Below, piece after piece: positions 43,972-54,175 of a stretch of DNA of 64,000 nucleotides. A program made the translations under genes and the position numbers. The stretch spans positions 48,544 to 112,543 of the forward strand of contig JARGFM010000001.1 in assembly GCA_029210725.1 (NCBI GenBank). The letters are read 5' to 3'. Positions within the stretch are counted from its first letter, which is position 1. Each line of letters starts with the position of its first letter. This stretch comes from Bacteroidales bacterium. GTDB taxonomy: Bacteria > Bacteroidota > Bacteroidia > Bacteroidales > GCA-2748055. A model generated the notes under the pieces. The model was given only the letters and a program-made list of their open reading frames with translations. It was not told where the DNA came from and ran no database searches.

Positions 43972-46485
43972 ATGAAAGAAGCGCTGATTGTTTCTCTTAA
44001 AACATTCTCCCGGACTCATTTAATTATTCTGCTTGGTTTTCTGGCCCTGGCCCTCGCTTATATGAGTCCCGTGCTGGATGGAAAGGTGCTTTCCCAGCAC
44101 GATATGACCCAGTTTGAAGGGGTCCGGCAGGAGCTGGAGAATTTTGAAGAAGAGACCGGGGAATCTTCGCAGTGGACAAACTCTCAGTTTTCGGGCATGC
44201 CCGCTTTTCACGTGGGTCCCACCGGAGCAAAAACCACCGTTTTCAGGGAGATGGCCAGAGTTTTGCGCCTGGGAGCCGGATCGAACAATCCCATTGCCAT
44301 CCTGTTTGCTTACCTTCTCTGTTTTTATATTCTGCTGCTTACCCTGCGCCTCTCTCCCTGGCTGAGTGCCATCGGAGCCATTGCTTTCGCCCTGTCCTCC
44401 TATAACCTGATCATCCTTCAGCCCGGCCATATTAACAAAGCTTATGCCATTGCATTTATGGCACCTGTAGTGGCGGGGATCCTGCTTGCCTACCGGGGAA
44501 AGTATTTGGGCGGGGGACTCCTTTTCCTTCTGGGACTGGGCATTCAATTGTATTATAACCACCTGCAGATCACCTATTACCTCCTGCTTCTGTCATTGAT
44601 CATTATTCTCTCGAAGGGGATATATGCCATTCTTGAAAAGCAGCTCAAAAAATACCTGACTGCCTCAGCAGTACTTCTTGTGGCTGCCGTGCTGGCCTTG
44701 CTTCCAAACTTTTCGAGTCTCTGGATCAATTACGAGATTTCCAAACAGAGTATCAGGGGCAAGCCTGAACTAAGCCTGAACCGGGAGAACCAGACCTCCG
44801 GACTGGACAGTGATTATGCCCTGAGCTGGAGCTATGGCAAGGTAGAGACTTTTTCTCTGATGATCCCGTATATGACCGGCGGGAAAACAGCCGCCATGGG
44901 AGAAAATGAAAAAGCCATGGAGAAAGTGAGTCCCCAGTTCAGGGAGACCGTGGCCGGACAGAACCAGTACTGGGGGCCCAAAGCATCCACAGCAGGCTCC
45001 AATTATTCAGGCGCCATTGTGGTATTCTTCTTTGTCCTGGGACTCTTCCTGATCCATGGCCCCATGCGCTGGTGGATCATTATCAGCAGCCTGCTCTCCA
45101 TTATGCTGGCCTGGGGCTCTCATTTACCGGGGCTGTCCCACTTTTTCCTGGATCACGTGCCTTTCTACAACAAATTCAGGACCGTGGAGATGACCCTGGT
45201 CATTGTCTGCTTTAATATCCCGCTTCTGGCCTTTCTGGCCATAGACCGGATCATAATGAATCCTGATCTGATCCTGGAGAAGAGAAAACAGCTATTGCTC
45301 GCCTTCGGCTTCACAGGAGGCCTCTCTCTGCTCTTTTTCCTGTTCCCGGGTATATTTAGCTTTTTCTCGGAACGGGAACAGCTGATATTCAACCAGCAGC
45401 TGCAGGGTGCCGACCTTCAATATGCGGGCCAGTTCAGACAGTTTATGGATGAACTGGAGGCCGCAAGAATCTATCTTTTCAGGCACGATGCCATCCGCAG
45501 CTTTGTTTTGATCGCCATGGCCTTTGTGCTGACCTGGTACTTTGCCAGCAAGAAGCTGAAGCTGGCCTGGTTCCTGGCCGGACTTGCGGTCCTGATCACC
45601 CTCGATCTCTGGTTAATCGATCACCGCTTCCTGAACAGGGACAATTTCGTCTCAAAAAGGCAGCAGGCCAATACCCTGGCCCCCACACCGGCCGATGAGT
45701 TCATTCTCCAGGATCCGGATATTCATTTCAGGGTGGCCAACCTGACCGTCTCCCCCTGGCAGGATGGCACGACCTCCTATCACCACAAATCCATCGGGGG
45801 CTATCATGGCATAAAAATGAGAAGGTACCAGGATCTGATTGATCTCTATCTTTCGCGGGGACTGCAGAATATAATCGGGGTTTTAAATCAACAACCCTCT
45901 CACATGCAGGTGGATTCTGTTCTGGCCGCCCAACAGGTTTTGAATATGTTAAATACCAAATACTTTATTCTGAATCCCTCTTCCCAGCCCCTCAGGAATC
46001 CGCACGCCATGGGTCATGCCTGGCTGGTGAACGAGGTGGAGCTGGTGAATAACCCGGATGAGGAGTACCTGGCATTGGAAAACACCGACCTCACCAGGGT
46101 GGCGGTGGTAGACCGAAGGTTTGAGGAGCTTTTGCCCGCCGATTTCGGTCAGAATGAAGCTACCGGCACCGTGGAGCTCACTGCTTACCAGCCAAACCGG
46201 ATGACCTACCAGGTATCGCTGGAACAAGAGTCGCTGGTGGTCTTCTCCGATATTTATTATGAAGGCGGCTGGCAGGCCAGCATTGATGGGGAACCGGCTC
46301 CTCTCTTAAGGGCCAATTATATACTGCGGGCCCTGCCGGTAGAAGCTGGTGAGCATGAAGTGGAATTCAACTTTGTGTTCGAACCATTCGAAAAAGGGGA
46401 AAAGATCTCCCTGGTGGGATCCTTGCTGGTATTGTTATTGCTGCTCGGGGGTGCCGGGTTCTATATTTACTCGCGGAAGGACTGA
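43972..46485 (+). CDS. YfhO-family multi-pass membrane protein
   Basis: The 837-residue protein begins with a membrane segment near 20-40 (LIILLGFLALALAYMSPVL), then a periplasmic loop GKVLSQHDMTQFEG, about a dozen membrane helices and a C-terminal beta-rich region, closing with a last helix (LLVLLLLLGGAGFYIY). This is the YfhO plan, a group related to GT-C glycosyltransferases; in firmicutes YfhO acts in teichoic acid glycosylation, but in Bacteroidota the role is not defined. I prefer ATG 43972; an ATG at 43942 would overlap glyS by 20 bases. Confidence 0.8.
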   Translation: MKEALIVSLKTFSRTHLIILLGFLALALAYMSPVLDGKVLSQHDMTQFEGVRQELENFEEETGESSQWTNSQFSGMPAFHVGPTGAKTTVFREMARVLRLGAGSNNPIAILFAYLLCFYILLLTLRLSPWLSAIGAIAFALSSYNLIILQPGHINKAYAIAFMAPVVAGILLAYRGKYLGGGLLFLLGLGIQLYYNHLQITYYLLLLSLIIILSKGIYAILEKQLKKYLTASAVLLVAAVLALLPNFSSLWINYEISKQSIRGKPELSLNRENQTSGLDSDYALSWSYGKVETFSLMIPYMTGGKTAAMGENEKAMEKVSPQFRETVAGQNQYWGPKASTAGSNYSGAIVVFFFVLGLFLIHGPMRWWIIISSLLSIMLAWGSHLPGLSHFFLDHVPFYNKFRTVEMTLVIVCFNIPLLAFLAIDRIIMNPDLILEKRKQLLLAFGFTGGLSLLFFLFPGIFSFFSEREQLIFNQQLQGADLQYAGQFRQFMDELEAARIYLFRHDAIRSFVLIAMAFVLTWYFASKKLKLAWFLAGLAVLITLDLWLIDHRFLNRDNFVSKRQQANTLAPTPADEFILQDPDIHFRVANLTVSPWQDGTTSYHHKSIGGYHGIKMRRYQDLIDLYLSRGLQNIIGVLNQQPSHMQVDSVLAAQQVLNMLNTKYFILNPSSQPLRNPHAMGHAWLVNEVELVNNPDEEYLALENTDLTRVAVVDRRFEELLPADFGQNEATGTVELTAYQPNRMTYQVSLEQESLVVFSDIYYEGGWQASIDGEPAPLLRANYILRALPVEAGEHEVEFNFVFEPFEKGEKISLVGSLLVLLLLLGGAGFYIYSRKD

Positions 46486-46495
46486 GCCAGTCTGT

Positions 46496-47371
46496 TTATT
46501 TATCAGCAGATAGATCAATTTGAATCTTTCTGACAAACTGCGGATTGCTGTCTCCCATATCCCGCATGTGCCTGTTGTACAGATTTACCATTTGCCGCAT
46601 TAACTTTCCTGTTTTGGAGTTCGGCTGCCGCCCCTCACCCGAGGGAGGAAAGCCGGCCGCATTTCCCTCCCATACAATATGCTCATAATCACTTTGTTGC
46701 GCTACTATCTTGAACAGCTCTTTCTCTTTTCGTTTTTGTGCAATCACAAACAGATAGGAGGCTTCAGAGTTTGCCATGATAACCCGCTGCCGCAGGACGA
46801 GGGGATCAAGTACTTCGTAGATGGATGCCCCTTTACGATCGCGATACAGGTACATTTTTCTTATCTCAAATCCATTCGACTCGCTAAAGATTCTGTAATA
46901 GAGCTCCGGACTGAATTGATAGAAGCCATGACCCAAAAAATTATTAGCAGGCGTAATTCCTATGTAATACCCATCCTTTTCGATCAGGTTCATGCAACTT
47001 TTAATGGCGGATGGAAAGTTGAATACATGCTCCAGGCTTCCGCCATCGATCACCAGTGTATACCTGGACAATAGCTCTTCCGGCAGGGACACGTTCAGGT
47101 CATGAATGAGGGTCGCCCCTTCGTAAGCCGATGCATCCAGGGAATCCGTGACCTCCGCACCCAGCAAGCCGAGAAATGGTTCTGCATGACTATCTGCCGG
47201 GAAAGGGGCCCTTTTATAAACATCCATAAGTCCGGCCTGGAGAAGCATATCGTTTAACTCCTTTTGATTCAGAAAAAGCATTTGCCTCCCGATGGTCAGG
47301 ACTTTCCGGAAGTTCACATCCAGCTGTCTGGCATGAAGGAGGAGTTTCACTCCATTACTATCAAATCCCAT
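46496..47371 (-). CDS. Methyltransferase-like protein of polysaccharide clusters
   Basis: The 291-residue protein has LVIDGGSLEHVFNFPSAI, a pattern seen in class I methyltransferase-like proteins within polysaccharide loci, and EKDGYYIGITPANNFLGHGFYQFSPEL. The SAM-binding glycine loop is not obvious, so activity is uncertain. It begins within the last 11 bases of the upstream glycosyltransferase gene (GT stop and MT start overlap), so the two are coupled. It is convergent with the YfhO gene with ten bases between them. Confidence 0.6.
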   Translation of the reverse strand: MGFDSNGVKLLLHARQLDVNFRKVLTIGRQMLFLNQKELNDMLLQAGLMDVYKRAPFPADSHAEPFLGLLGAEVTDSLDASAYEGATLIHDLNVSLPEELLSRYTLVIDGGSLEHVFNFPSAIKSCMNLIEKDGYYIGITPANNFLGHGFYQFSPELYYRIFSESNGFEIRKMYLYRDRKGASIYEVLDPLVLRQRVIMANSEASYLFVIAQKRKEKELFKIVAQQSDYEHIVWEGNAAGFPPSGEGRQPNSKTGKLMRQMVNLYNRHMRDMGDSNPQFVRKIQIDLSADK

Positions 47372-48590
47372 GATTTTCTTTTTTCTTCAGAAACTCGAAG
47401 CAATCTGCAAAGCGCCGGGTAACCTTGTCCAGATTGATCTTCTCCTCAATGATGGATAAAGACTGCGCTCCCATGGCCCGGGTTTTCTCCGGATCTTCAA
47501 GTAAGATTTCTATTTTTGAGGCCAGGTCATCAGCATCTCCTTCTTTAAAGTAAAGACCGTTCATCCCGTCGTTTACCAGGTCTTTTTCAGTTCCGTCGCA
47601 CCTGGAGCAGACTACCGGTTTACCAAAGGCCATGGCTTCATTGATGGATAATCCGCCCATTCCTGCAAGAACATAGATGGCAGAGGAGAGGATTTCCCTG
47701 CCCAGGTCCTCCGGATCATAGATGCTTCCCAGGAATTTTACTCTGTCTTTAAGAGCTTTTCGCTCCACCAGTTGTTTCAAATAGGTCTCCTCCGGACCCT
47801 CTCCAATAATACACAGTTCCAGGGTGTCATGCCCGGGGGAGAGTTTGGCTGTTGCTTCAATCAGCAGATCGACCCGTTTCCATTTCACAAGGCGACCCAG
47901 ATGCAGGATTCTTTTGGGATTTGATACCGTCACCCCCTCTCCGGTCAATCGTTGACGAATATTGGCTATCTTCTCTGTATCGGGAGAATTATAGGTCAGG
48001 AATATATTCTTCCGGTCGATCCCATAACTCTCCTGAATTACAAATCCATGGCTGGCATAAATCATGGTTGCATCAACCTGCCTGTAGTATCTGATCCGCA
48101 TCAGGTTTAATCCGAAAGCCCAGGGATAAAACCTCAGTCCCACCGGATTTTCGACCTCCAGGTTTTCATTCACAATGGGATTCTTCCTGTAATAGCAAAT
48201 GGACCTGTTTTTGGGGGCCACCATAAAAGGAATCTCCCGGAAAACCAGTGAAATGTTATTTGCCCTGACCACTTTCCTCGATCCGGAATCGAAGGAATAA
48301 TTGACGATATAGGGCCAGCCCATGACCACAATATCCGGTAAAAGCTCCTCCAGTGTGCTATGCAGCTTCCTGAAATAGGGTTTCCTGAACTTCCCGCGAT
48401 ATTCCTCCAGTTGCCTGACCGAGAATAGACAGGGCTCCTCTTCATCGCCCAGCTTGACACCCTCCCCCAGGGATAAGCCTCGCTTCCCGGGAACAATGAC
48501 ACTTACCTCCATCCCATGCACACTTACCAGCCGGTTTAAAAGTGCGATCAAATAGTGTGGGAGCCCACTAAACAGGAATGTAACCTTCAT
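47361..48590 (-). CDS. Glycosyltransferase, GT4-like
   Basis: The 409-residue protein has a GT-B fold. The C-terminal half carries ILHLGRLVKWKRVDLLIEA, LCIIGEGPEETYLKQL and GGLSINEAMAFGKPVVCS with the ExxxxxG-type donor-site Glu. The N-terminal half starts MKVTFLFSGLPHYLIALLNRL. It would add one sugar to a lipid-linked or surface glycan; donor and acceptor are unknown. Gene end and the next methyltransferase start overlap. Confidence 0.88.
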   Translation of the reverse strand: MKVTFLFSGLPHYLIALLNRLVSVHGMEVSVIVPGKRGLSLGEGVKLGDEEEPCLFSVRQLEEYRGKFRKPYFRKLHSTLEELLPDIVVMGWPYIVNYSFDSGSRKVVRANNISLVFREIPFMVAPKNRSICYYRKNPIVNENLEVENPVGLRFYPWAFGLNLMRIRYYRQVDATMIYASHGFVIQESYGIDRKNIFLTYNSPDTEKIANIRQRLTGEGVTVSNPKRILHLGRLVKWKRVDLLIEATAKLSPGHDTLELCIIGEGPEETYLKQLVERKALKDRVKFLGSIYDPEDLGREILSSAIYVLAGMGGLSINEAMAFGKPVVCSRCDGTEKDLVNDGMNGLYFKEGDADDLASKIEILLEDPEKTRAMGAQSLSIIEEKINLDKVTRRFADCFEFLKKKENHGI

Positions 48591-48634
48591 TGGATTAAAT
48601 TACTAGTGCAAGTATAATAAATAATCGAGTTTTA

Positions 48635-48642
48635 TACCTTTG
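48635..48642 (+). promoter_or_regulatory. Bacteroidota -7 box before the methyltransferase at 48666
   Basis: TACCTTTG matches TAnnTTTG and lies 23 bases before the ATG, within a 75-bp divergent spacer. Confidence 0.5.
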
Positions 48643-48665
48643 TTCACGAGTTACAGAATAAGAAT

Positions 48666-49385
48666 ATGAAGTTTGAACCGCATATTTACCCCTACCTGAA
48701 TGATAAAGCTTTTATCGGTAGTCTCCATGTTAAGATTTCTACTCCTTCCTCGAAGCCGAAATCAAGGATAGACTACCTGACCGGCATGGCTGAAGGAAAA
48801 AAGATCATACACCTGGGGTGTGTGGACCACCTTCCCCTCGTGGATCAAAAGATGGCCAGTAATACCTGGTTACATAAGCTGCTGGATGAAAAAGCTGATC
48901 GCTGTCTGGGCATAGATATAAACGCGGAAGGCATCAACTACATGAAAAAAATCGGGTTTGAAGACTGCCTGGCCCATGACATGATCGCAGATAAAGCATC
49001 TCCGGTTATTCTGGATCAAAAATGGGATTTTCTGATTCTGGGAGAGCTTATGGAGCATATCGATAATCCGGTACAGTTCCTGTCACAAATCAGCCTGAAA
49101 TATGGCCATGTGATCGATAAGGTGCTGATCACCGTTCCCAATGGTTTCCGCTGGGTAAATATTAAAAAGGTGTTCCGCAACAAGGAGGTGATCAATTCAG
49201 ATCACAGGTTCTGGTATACTCCTTATACTCTGGCAAAGGTCTGTACGCAGGCCGGACTTAAGGTGGAAGAGTTCAGCTTTCTGCTGGACTATAAGATGGT
49301 CTGGTACAGCTTCATAACAAAAACGATCTACAGGCTCAGACCTGCACTTCTGGATAATCTCAGTATGATTGCCCGCTTTTCTTAA
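48666..49385 (+). CDS. Class I SAM-dependent methyltransferase-like protein
   Basis: The 239-residue protein has KKIIHLGCVDHLPL (motif I region), RCLGIDINAEGINYMKKIGF (acidic motif II) and WDFLILGELMEHIDNPVQFL (post I, with EHIDNP). This fits a small-molecule or sugar methyltransferase. It sits alone on the plus strand amid minus-strand glycosyltransferase genes and its last four bases overlap the flippase gene end. The substrate is unknown. Confidence 0.8.
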   Translation: MKFEPHIYPYLNDKAFIGSLHVKISTPSSKPKSRIDYLTGMAEGKKIIHLGCVDHLPLVDQKMASNTWLHKLLDEKADRCLGIDINAEGINYMKKIGFEDCLAHDMIADKASPVILDQKWDFLILGELMEHIDNPVQFLSQISLKYGHVIDKVLITVPNGFRWVNIKKVFRNKEVINSDHRFWYTPYTLAKVCTQAGLKVEEFSFLLDYKMVWYSFITKTIYRLRPALLDNLSMIARFS

Positions 49386-50878
49386 GATCTCAGTCCCCTT
49401 CCCATACTGCTTAAGGCTCTTTTCACCAGTGAATTCAGGTCATCCGAAAGCATGAGGTAGTAGGTGCATCCAACAAAAACTCCCAGGAGGACCAGGCTTC
49501 TGTAAAGTGAATCAAGGAACCAGTGTCCGAGGGTTGGAAGCAGGAAATTAATCAGGAAGGACAGGGATATAAGCAGGAATATCCAGAGGCTTTTAAGCGT
49601 AAATGGCTGGATTCCCAATTTGTATCTGATAAACAGAATAACCACGGAATTGATGATAAAGTAGGAAGTGAGAGAGGCAATGGCCGCTCCGGTGATTCCC
49701 AGGATGGGGATCAGGATATAATTCCCGCTTACCGTTACAACACCCAGAATTAGCACAAAAAGAATCAGGGAACGGTGATACTTCGAATAAATCAGGATCA
49801 GATTATTGATACCGGTGGACACGTCAATCAGTTTCCCCAGGCCGACAAAGAGAACCACATACTTCCCGGCCTCGTAGATCTCACCATTGGGCATCAGAAT
49901 AAAGATGCTGTTAATGTTGGCCCAGAGCAGCACCAGCAGGAGTCCTCCTATAATGGCCTGATTGGCTGAGTAGCGTACATACAGATTCTTAAGCCTGGGA
50001 AGATCATTTTCCTCCAGGCTCTCGGAGACAAAGGGGGAGCTTATCTGCAGGGTAGCCCTTGAAGGAATCTCAATCATGGAGGTCATAAAATAGCTGATGG
50101 TATAAATCCCCGTGCTTCCCAGACCAATCATTGACGAGATCATAAAAGCATCCACCTTGGTAACAATGTTGGATCCTATTCCAGCCAGGAGCATAAAACC
50201 CATATAGGGGAAAATGGCCCGCCGGATCTCTCTCGACACCCCGGAACCCTGCTCCCCGGGCATCAGGATCCGCTGCAAACGCTTGAAATAAGAGAAGAGT
50301 ATAAATACGGCCAGGGCATAGGAAGCGATAACAAGCAATACGTACAGATCCACAGATAAGCGGAGGTGGAAAAAAAGAATGGCTGAAGCGATCAGGAAAA
50401 CCCTTAAAATGATATCCCGGATGAGCTTCGGAATGGTAATCCTGTAATAAGAAACAGCAAAGTTCTCAATTATTCCCATATACACACAGACCAGTCCGAA
50501 GGGAATAATCAAAAGAAAAAACCTGCTGTAAAGGGGGGAGTTCTCCGTAAAAAAGCCCTGCAGGTAATCCTTCCCCAGGAAAACAAGAGTCCCGAAAAAA
50601 ACGATACTGATCAATGGCAAAAGTAAGGCGTAGCGGTAGGCCTCCCGGAGCATTCCCATTTTCTTTAGCTGGGGACTGAAGCGGATAATCGCATTGGGAA
50701 TTCCGATTTGTGCAATAAAGGCAAATAGAAAGGCCGAGTCTGTTAACATGCGGTTCAGGCCTATTAATTCAGGACTAAGAAAATAGGGATAGATAAAAAT
50801 GGTGGAGACCATTCCGATAACTGCCCCGGCATAACTGACCACCGAAGCCTTGATGCTTTGCCTGATCACTATCCCCAT
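49382..50878 (-). CDS. Polysaccharide flippase (Wzx/MATE-like)
   Basis: The 498-residue protein has about 12-14 hydrophobic helices (first near 10-30: ASVVSYAGAVIGMVSTIFIY) and the RfbX/PST organisation with a charged cytoplasmic loop near 205-220. It would move undecaprenyl-linked repeat units to the periplasm. It is the last gene of a four-gene minus-strand operon (54138 to 49382) with two GT4 and one GT2 gene; one base separates it from the upstream gene. Confidence 0.87.
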   Translation of the reverse strand: MGIVIRQSIKASVVSYAGAVIGMVSTIFIYPYFLSPELIGLNRMLTDSAFLFAFIAQIGIPNAIIRFSPQLKKMGMLREAYRYALLLPLISIVFFGTLVFLGKDYLQGFFTENSPLYSRFFLLIIPFGLVCVYMGIIENFAVSYYRITIPKLIRDIILRVFLIASAILFFHLRLSVDLYVLLVIASYALAVFILFSYFKRLQRILMPGEQGSGVSREIRRAIFPYMGFMLLAGIGSNIVTKVDAFMISSMIGLGSTGIYTISYFMTSMIEIPSRATLQISSPFVSESLEENDLPRLKNLYVRYSANQAIIGGLLLVLLWANINSIFILMPNGEIYEAGKYVVLFVGLGKLIDVSTGINNLILIYSKYHRSLILFVLILGVVTVSGNYILIPILGITGAAIASLTSYFIINSVVILFIRYKLGIQPFTLKSLWIFLLISLSFLINFLLPTLGHWFLDSLYRSLVLLGVFVGCTYYLMLSDDLNSLVKRALSSMGRGLRS

Positions 50879-50879
50879 C

Positions 50880-52100
50880 CTAAAATGCTTTCAATATTAT
50901 TCGTTTAAAAAACAGGACCCCTCGAAAAGGGACCATCTCTTTCCAGCTCAAATACTTTCTGTTAATTAACGTGGTTTTGTTCCGCTTCATTTCCCTACCT
51001 TCAAAAGACTGGATCAATTCCAGGTATTTTCCGTGAGAAAGGGAACTGGAGAAATGATCACGGGCCCTTTTCGCTGCATTTTTACTCTGCAAATTTAAAA
51101 GATCGGGGCTTCCGAGCAGCTCTGCGATACGCTGAGCAAATTCATCTGCCTTACCCGGCTCAACAAGGTATCCCGAACTTCCCTGCTCGATGCATATGTC
51201 GGTACACTGGGGCAAAAGAGAGGAGACAGGAACGCAAGCATGGGCCATGGCCTCCATTAAAGTGAGGGGATGTCCTTCAAAATTTGAAGGCAACAGAAGA
51301 ATCTTATGCTCCCTGTAATAATCCTCTACTCCGGCCGGAGCTACCCGCCCTGTGAACCTGATATGCTCTGTCAGTGATCTTCTGGCTGTAAGCTGCCTGA
51401 GTTTGTCCAGATCGGGCCCCTCGCCCACTACGGTCAGCCTGACCCCTTTATGCCTGAGCAGCAGTCTGCCGAGGATATCCGGAATCATAAAAACGGCCTT
51501 TTGCCTGTTGTCAATGCGACCCACAAAAAGAATATCCCCGGGTCTGTCGCTGCAGTTATCGTATGGCTTTGCCGCTTCTTCCGGCAAGGAAATCCCATTC
51601 AGAATGCAGGTAAGCACTTTTGCGGGAAGATAGCGGCCGGCCAGCTCCTCAATGCGGGGGCTCACCCCAACCACTTTGTCCGAGAGCGGATCAGATTCAC
51701 GTTCCACCATTTGTTCGAGCTGATTGTGAACCACATGAATGATCCGGCTAAGGTCGTAAAAATATCCAGCAGCAGCATGTATATAGAAACTATGATTGTT
51801 GATGATAAAATCAAAAGACTGCTTTCTCATATAAGCTCCGATCCTGCGGGCGAAAAGGATCCTGCCAAAAGGGATCCACTCGTAAATTCCCGAATTAAAA
51901 TACTTGCCGTGAAGACCTTCCTGCTCGATTCTCTGGTACCAGTTCCCTTTCCGGTCGGTACAAATAACGGACACCACATAGCCCTTCGATTTCAAAAATT
52001 TTCCCAGTTCGATAATAAAATTGCTGATTCCTCCCATATTCAGGATATAGGTGGTAATCGCTATACGGACCGCTTGCTTCTTGCCTTCTGTCTGAATCAA
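50880..52100 (-). CDS. Glycosyltransferase, GT4-like
   Basis: The 406-residue GT-B enzyme has an N-terminal acceptor domain with the glycine-rich NMGGISNFIIELGKFLKSKGY and a C-terminal donor domain with ILFVGRIDNRQKAVFMIP, LTVVGEGPDLDKLRQL and NFEGHPLTLMEAMAHACVPVSS. It is most similar in plan to UDP/GDP-sugar transferases of the GT4 family. The C-terminal 40 residues are basic and may touch the membrane. Eleven bases separate it from the upstream GT2 gene. Confidence 0.88.
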   Translation of the reverse strand: MIQTEGKKQAVRIAITTYILNMGGISNFIIELGKFLKSKGYVVSVICTDRKGNWYQRIEQEGLHGKYFNSGIYEWIPFGRILFARRIGAYMRKQSFDFIINNHSFYIHAAAGYFYDLSRIIHVVHNQLEQMVERESDPLSDKVVGVSPRIEELAGRYLPAKVLTCILNGISLPEEAAKPYDNCSDRPGDILFVGRIDNRQKAVFMIPDILGRLLLRHKGVRLTVVGEGPDLDKLRQLTARRSLTEHIRFTGRVAPAGVEDYYREHKILLLPSNFEGHPLTLMEAMAHACVPVSSLLPQCTDICIEQGSSGYLVEPGKADEFAQRIAELLGSPDLLNLQSKNAAKRARDHFSSSLSHGKYLELIQSFEGREMKRNKTTLINRKYLSWKEMVPFRGVLFFKRIILKAF

Positions 52101-52111
52101 TAGGAAAAGAT

Positions 52112-52861
52112 TTAGATTCGTCTGTGTCTCAGATAGTAGTTTGTGAGCCGGACTCCAAAGATAAAATGCCGCAGAATTGTCGGGATCAGTCCGTAATACT
52201 GCTTCATGATTTTAAACCGCTCCTTAAGTCCTGCTTTTATATGGTGTTCGGTAAGCCCCCCTTCCAGGAACCTGGAGAGAATCAAGCTGGTATTATGAAT
52301 CCGCGCAGAACTCCTTACCGAGCGGATGGCCCAGTCGATATCTGCAGAGAACCGGTAGTCGAGATTATACATCGGGGCTAACTCCCGCTTTACAAGAATG
52401 GACTGATGACAGACCACCATCCCCTGCCGGAATGATCTCCAGGTAAGCCGGCCGGGAGGTTTTAAGCGTCTGTCTCCAATCTCGTTCTGCTTCTCATCGA
52501 TGATCATGGTCCCCCCGTAAATAATATCGGGCAGGCCATCGAGCCCCCTGAACATCTTCTCTACGGTATCATTCTGGTAGATCTGATCGCCTGCATTCAG
52601 AAACCAGACATAATCGCCCGAGGCCACTTTCAACCCTTTATTCATGGCATCATAGAGTCCCTGATCCGGTTCGCTGATCACCCGGTCGACCCCCTTGAAT
52701 CCGGCAATGACCTCCAGGGTGTGATCGGTAGATTCCCCATCAACGATGATGTACTCTATCTGCCTGTAGGTCTGATCCATCACACTCTGCACGGTCCTGC
52801 CAATATGCTTCTCTCCGTTGTAGACCACTGTAATCACAGATATAAGGGGAGTATTTTTCAT
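52112..52861 (-). CDS. Glycosyltransferase family 2
   Basis: The 249-residue GT-A enzyme starts PLISVITVVYNGEKHIGRTV, has the nucleotide-binding IEYIIVDGESTDHTLEVI and SEPDQGLYDAMNKGL, and a DxD-like site in WFLNAGDQIY. It resembles WcaE-type transferases. Its start overlaps the stop of the upstream GT4 gene by four bases (ATGA). Confidence 0.9.
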   Translation of the reverse strand: MKNTPLISVITVVYNGEKHIGRTVQSVMDQTYRQIEYIIVDGESTDHTLEVIAGFKGVDRVISEPDQGLYDAMNKGLKVASGDYVWFLNAGDQIYQNDTVEKMFRGLDGLPDIIYGGTMIIDEKQNEIGDRRLKPPGRLTWRSFRQGMVVCHQSILVKRELAPMYNLDYRFSADIDWAIRSVRSSARIHNTSLILSRFLEGGLTEHHIKAGLKERFKIMKQYYGLIPTILRHFIFGVRLTNYYLRHRRI

Positions 52862-54138
52862 GATTCCGCCTTTTGTTTCAGCAGATCGCTGTACAAAGCC
52901 AGATGCATCTCCACGGAACGGTCCATGGAAAAGCGTTCAAGCGTCATCTGGCGGGTTTGTGCAGAAAGCTGTTCATAGGTATCCAGGGAAAGGACCCACT
53001 TTATGCCTTCCGCCAGTTCCCCGGAAGATTTGCAGGAGGCCAGGTATCCATTTTGCCTGTGAGCGATCATTCCAGGGATTCCTCCCGTCCGGAAACCCAC
53101 TACCGGGGTTCCGCATAACATGGATTCCAGAATGGTGTTTGGGAGATTATCCTGCAGGGAGGGGATCGCAAAAAGATGCGCGGCACTGTATAGTTCCACC
53201 ATTGTACGTACCGATTGAACAAAGGCAATATTGCGGGCAGGCAGGGGGAAGGTACGGGCCACGTCCTCCCTGGTCTTGCCGAAAAGGAGGATCTCCACCT
53301 CCCCTGCCGTTTCCATATCTTCGGCGAGTATCCGGATGGCTTCCTGGAAGTAACTGAATCCTTTGAGCACATTTTTCATGGTGGCCGCTCCGAACAGAAT
53401 GTACTTTTTGGAAGGATCAAGACCCAGCGCTAAACAGGCCTGTTTCCTTTCTACAGGCGCAAACAAATGGGGATCGACGGGATTAGGAATCGTAAGCACT
53501 TTCCAGTGCCGCAGCAGGGAACTGGCACGGACACACTCCTGAAGCCAGTCGCTGGGGGTAATTACAGTCACCTCACTATTCCGGAACAAGCGTTCCTTTT
53601 TCTTCCAGATACGATGCGACAAATCTCCTTTCCCGGGTTTTTTCAAATAGGGACAGCTTCCGCACTCCCGGGTATATTCTTTGCAATCCAGGGCATAATG
53701 GCAGCCTCCCGTGAAAGGCCACATATCATGAAAGGTCCAGACCATCGGCTTCCCCGTCTGAAGCAGTTCGCTCAAGGATCTTAGAGAGAGAAAACCGGCA
53801 TTGATCCAGTGCAGATGAATCACATCGGCCTCCGTCACGTGCCGGTTCCGGATCAGGCTCTCGCCCGTGTTGGCCAGGGAAAAGAGAAAACGAATGCTTT
53901 TGGACCTCTCCTTCCTGATGAATACCAGGCGTTCCCAGATAAAGCGGATCAGGTTGATCCATTCCTTTATCCGTCCGCCGGTGGTGGAAAAGATCTCCTC
54001 CTTCTCATCAGCTCCCTCCTGAACCAGCATTTTCACATTCGCATTTTTCGACCTGAGAGCCTCCAGTAACCTTCGGGAGGCTATGGCAGCTCCTCCTGTA
54101 CGGGGAGATTTGCTGATAAGGAGTATCTTCCTCTTCAC
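52858..54138 (-). CDS. Glycosyltransferase, GT4-like
   Basis: The 426-residue enzyme starts KILLISKSPRTGGAAIASRRLLEAL, has the Cys-rich insert HDMWPFTGGCHYALDCKEYTRECGSCPYL (here in parts: HDMWPFTGGCHY and CKEYTRECGSCPYL), and ends with the donor-site PSLQDNLPNTILESMLCGTPVVGF. The Cys-rich insert is a known feature of a subset of GT4 polysaccharide enzymes (WcaC-like). It is the first gene of the minus-strand operon and is 37 bases from the divergent methyltransferase. Confidence 0.9.
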   Translation of the reverse strand: MKRKILLISKSPRTGGAAIASRRLLEALRSKNANVKMLVQEGADEKEEIFSTTGGRIKEWINLIRFIWERLVFIRKERSKSIRFLFSLANTGESLIRNRHVTEADVIHLHWINAGFLSLRSLSELLQTGKPMVWTFHDMWPFTGGCHYALDCKEYTRECGSCPYLKKPGKGDLSHRIWKKKERLFRNSEVTVITPSDWLQECVRASSLLRHWKVLTIPNPVDPHLFAPVERKQACLALGLDPSKKYILFGAATMKNVLKGFSYFQEAIRILAEDMETAGEVEILLFGKTREDVARTFPLPARNIAFVQSVRTMVELYSAAHLFAIPSLQDNLPNTILESMLCGTPVVGFRTGGIPGMIAHRQNGYLASCKSSGELAEGIKWVLSLDTYEQLSAQTRQMTLERFSMDRSVEMHLALYSDLLKQKAES

Positions 54139-54175
54139 AATGCAAATAAAGCAAATAATATTAACTTGTCACGCC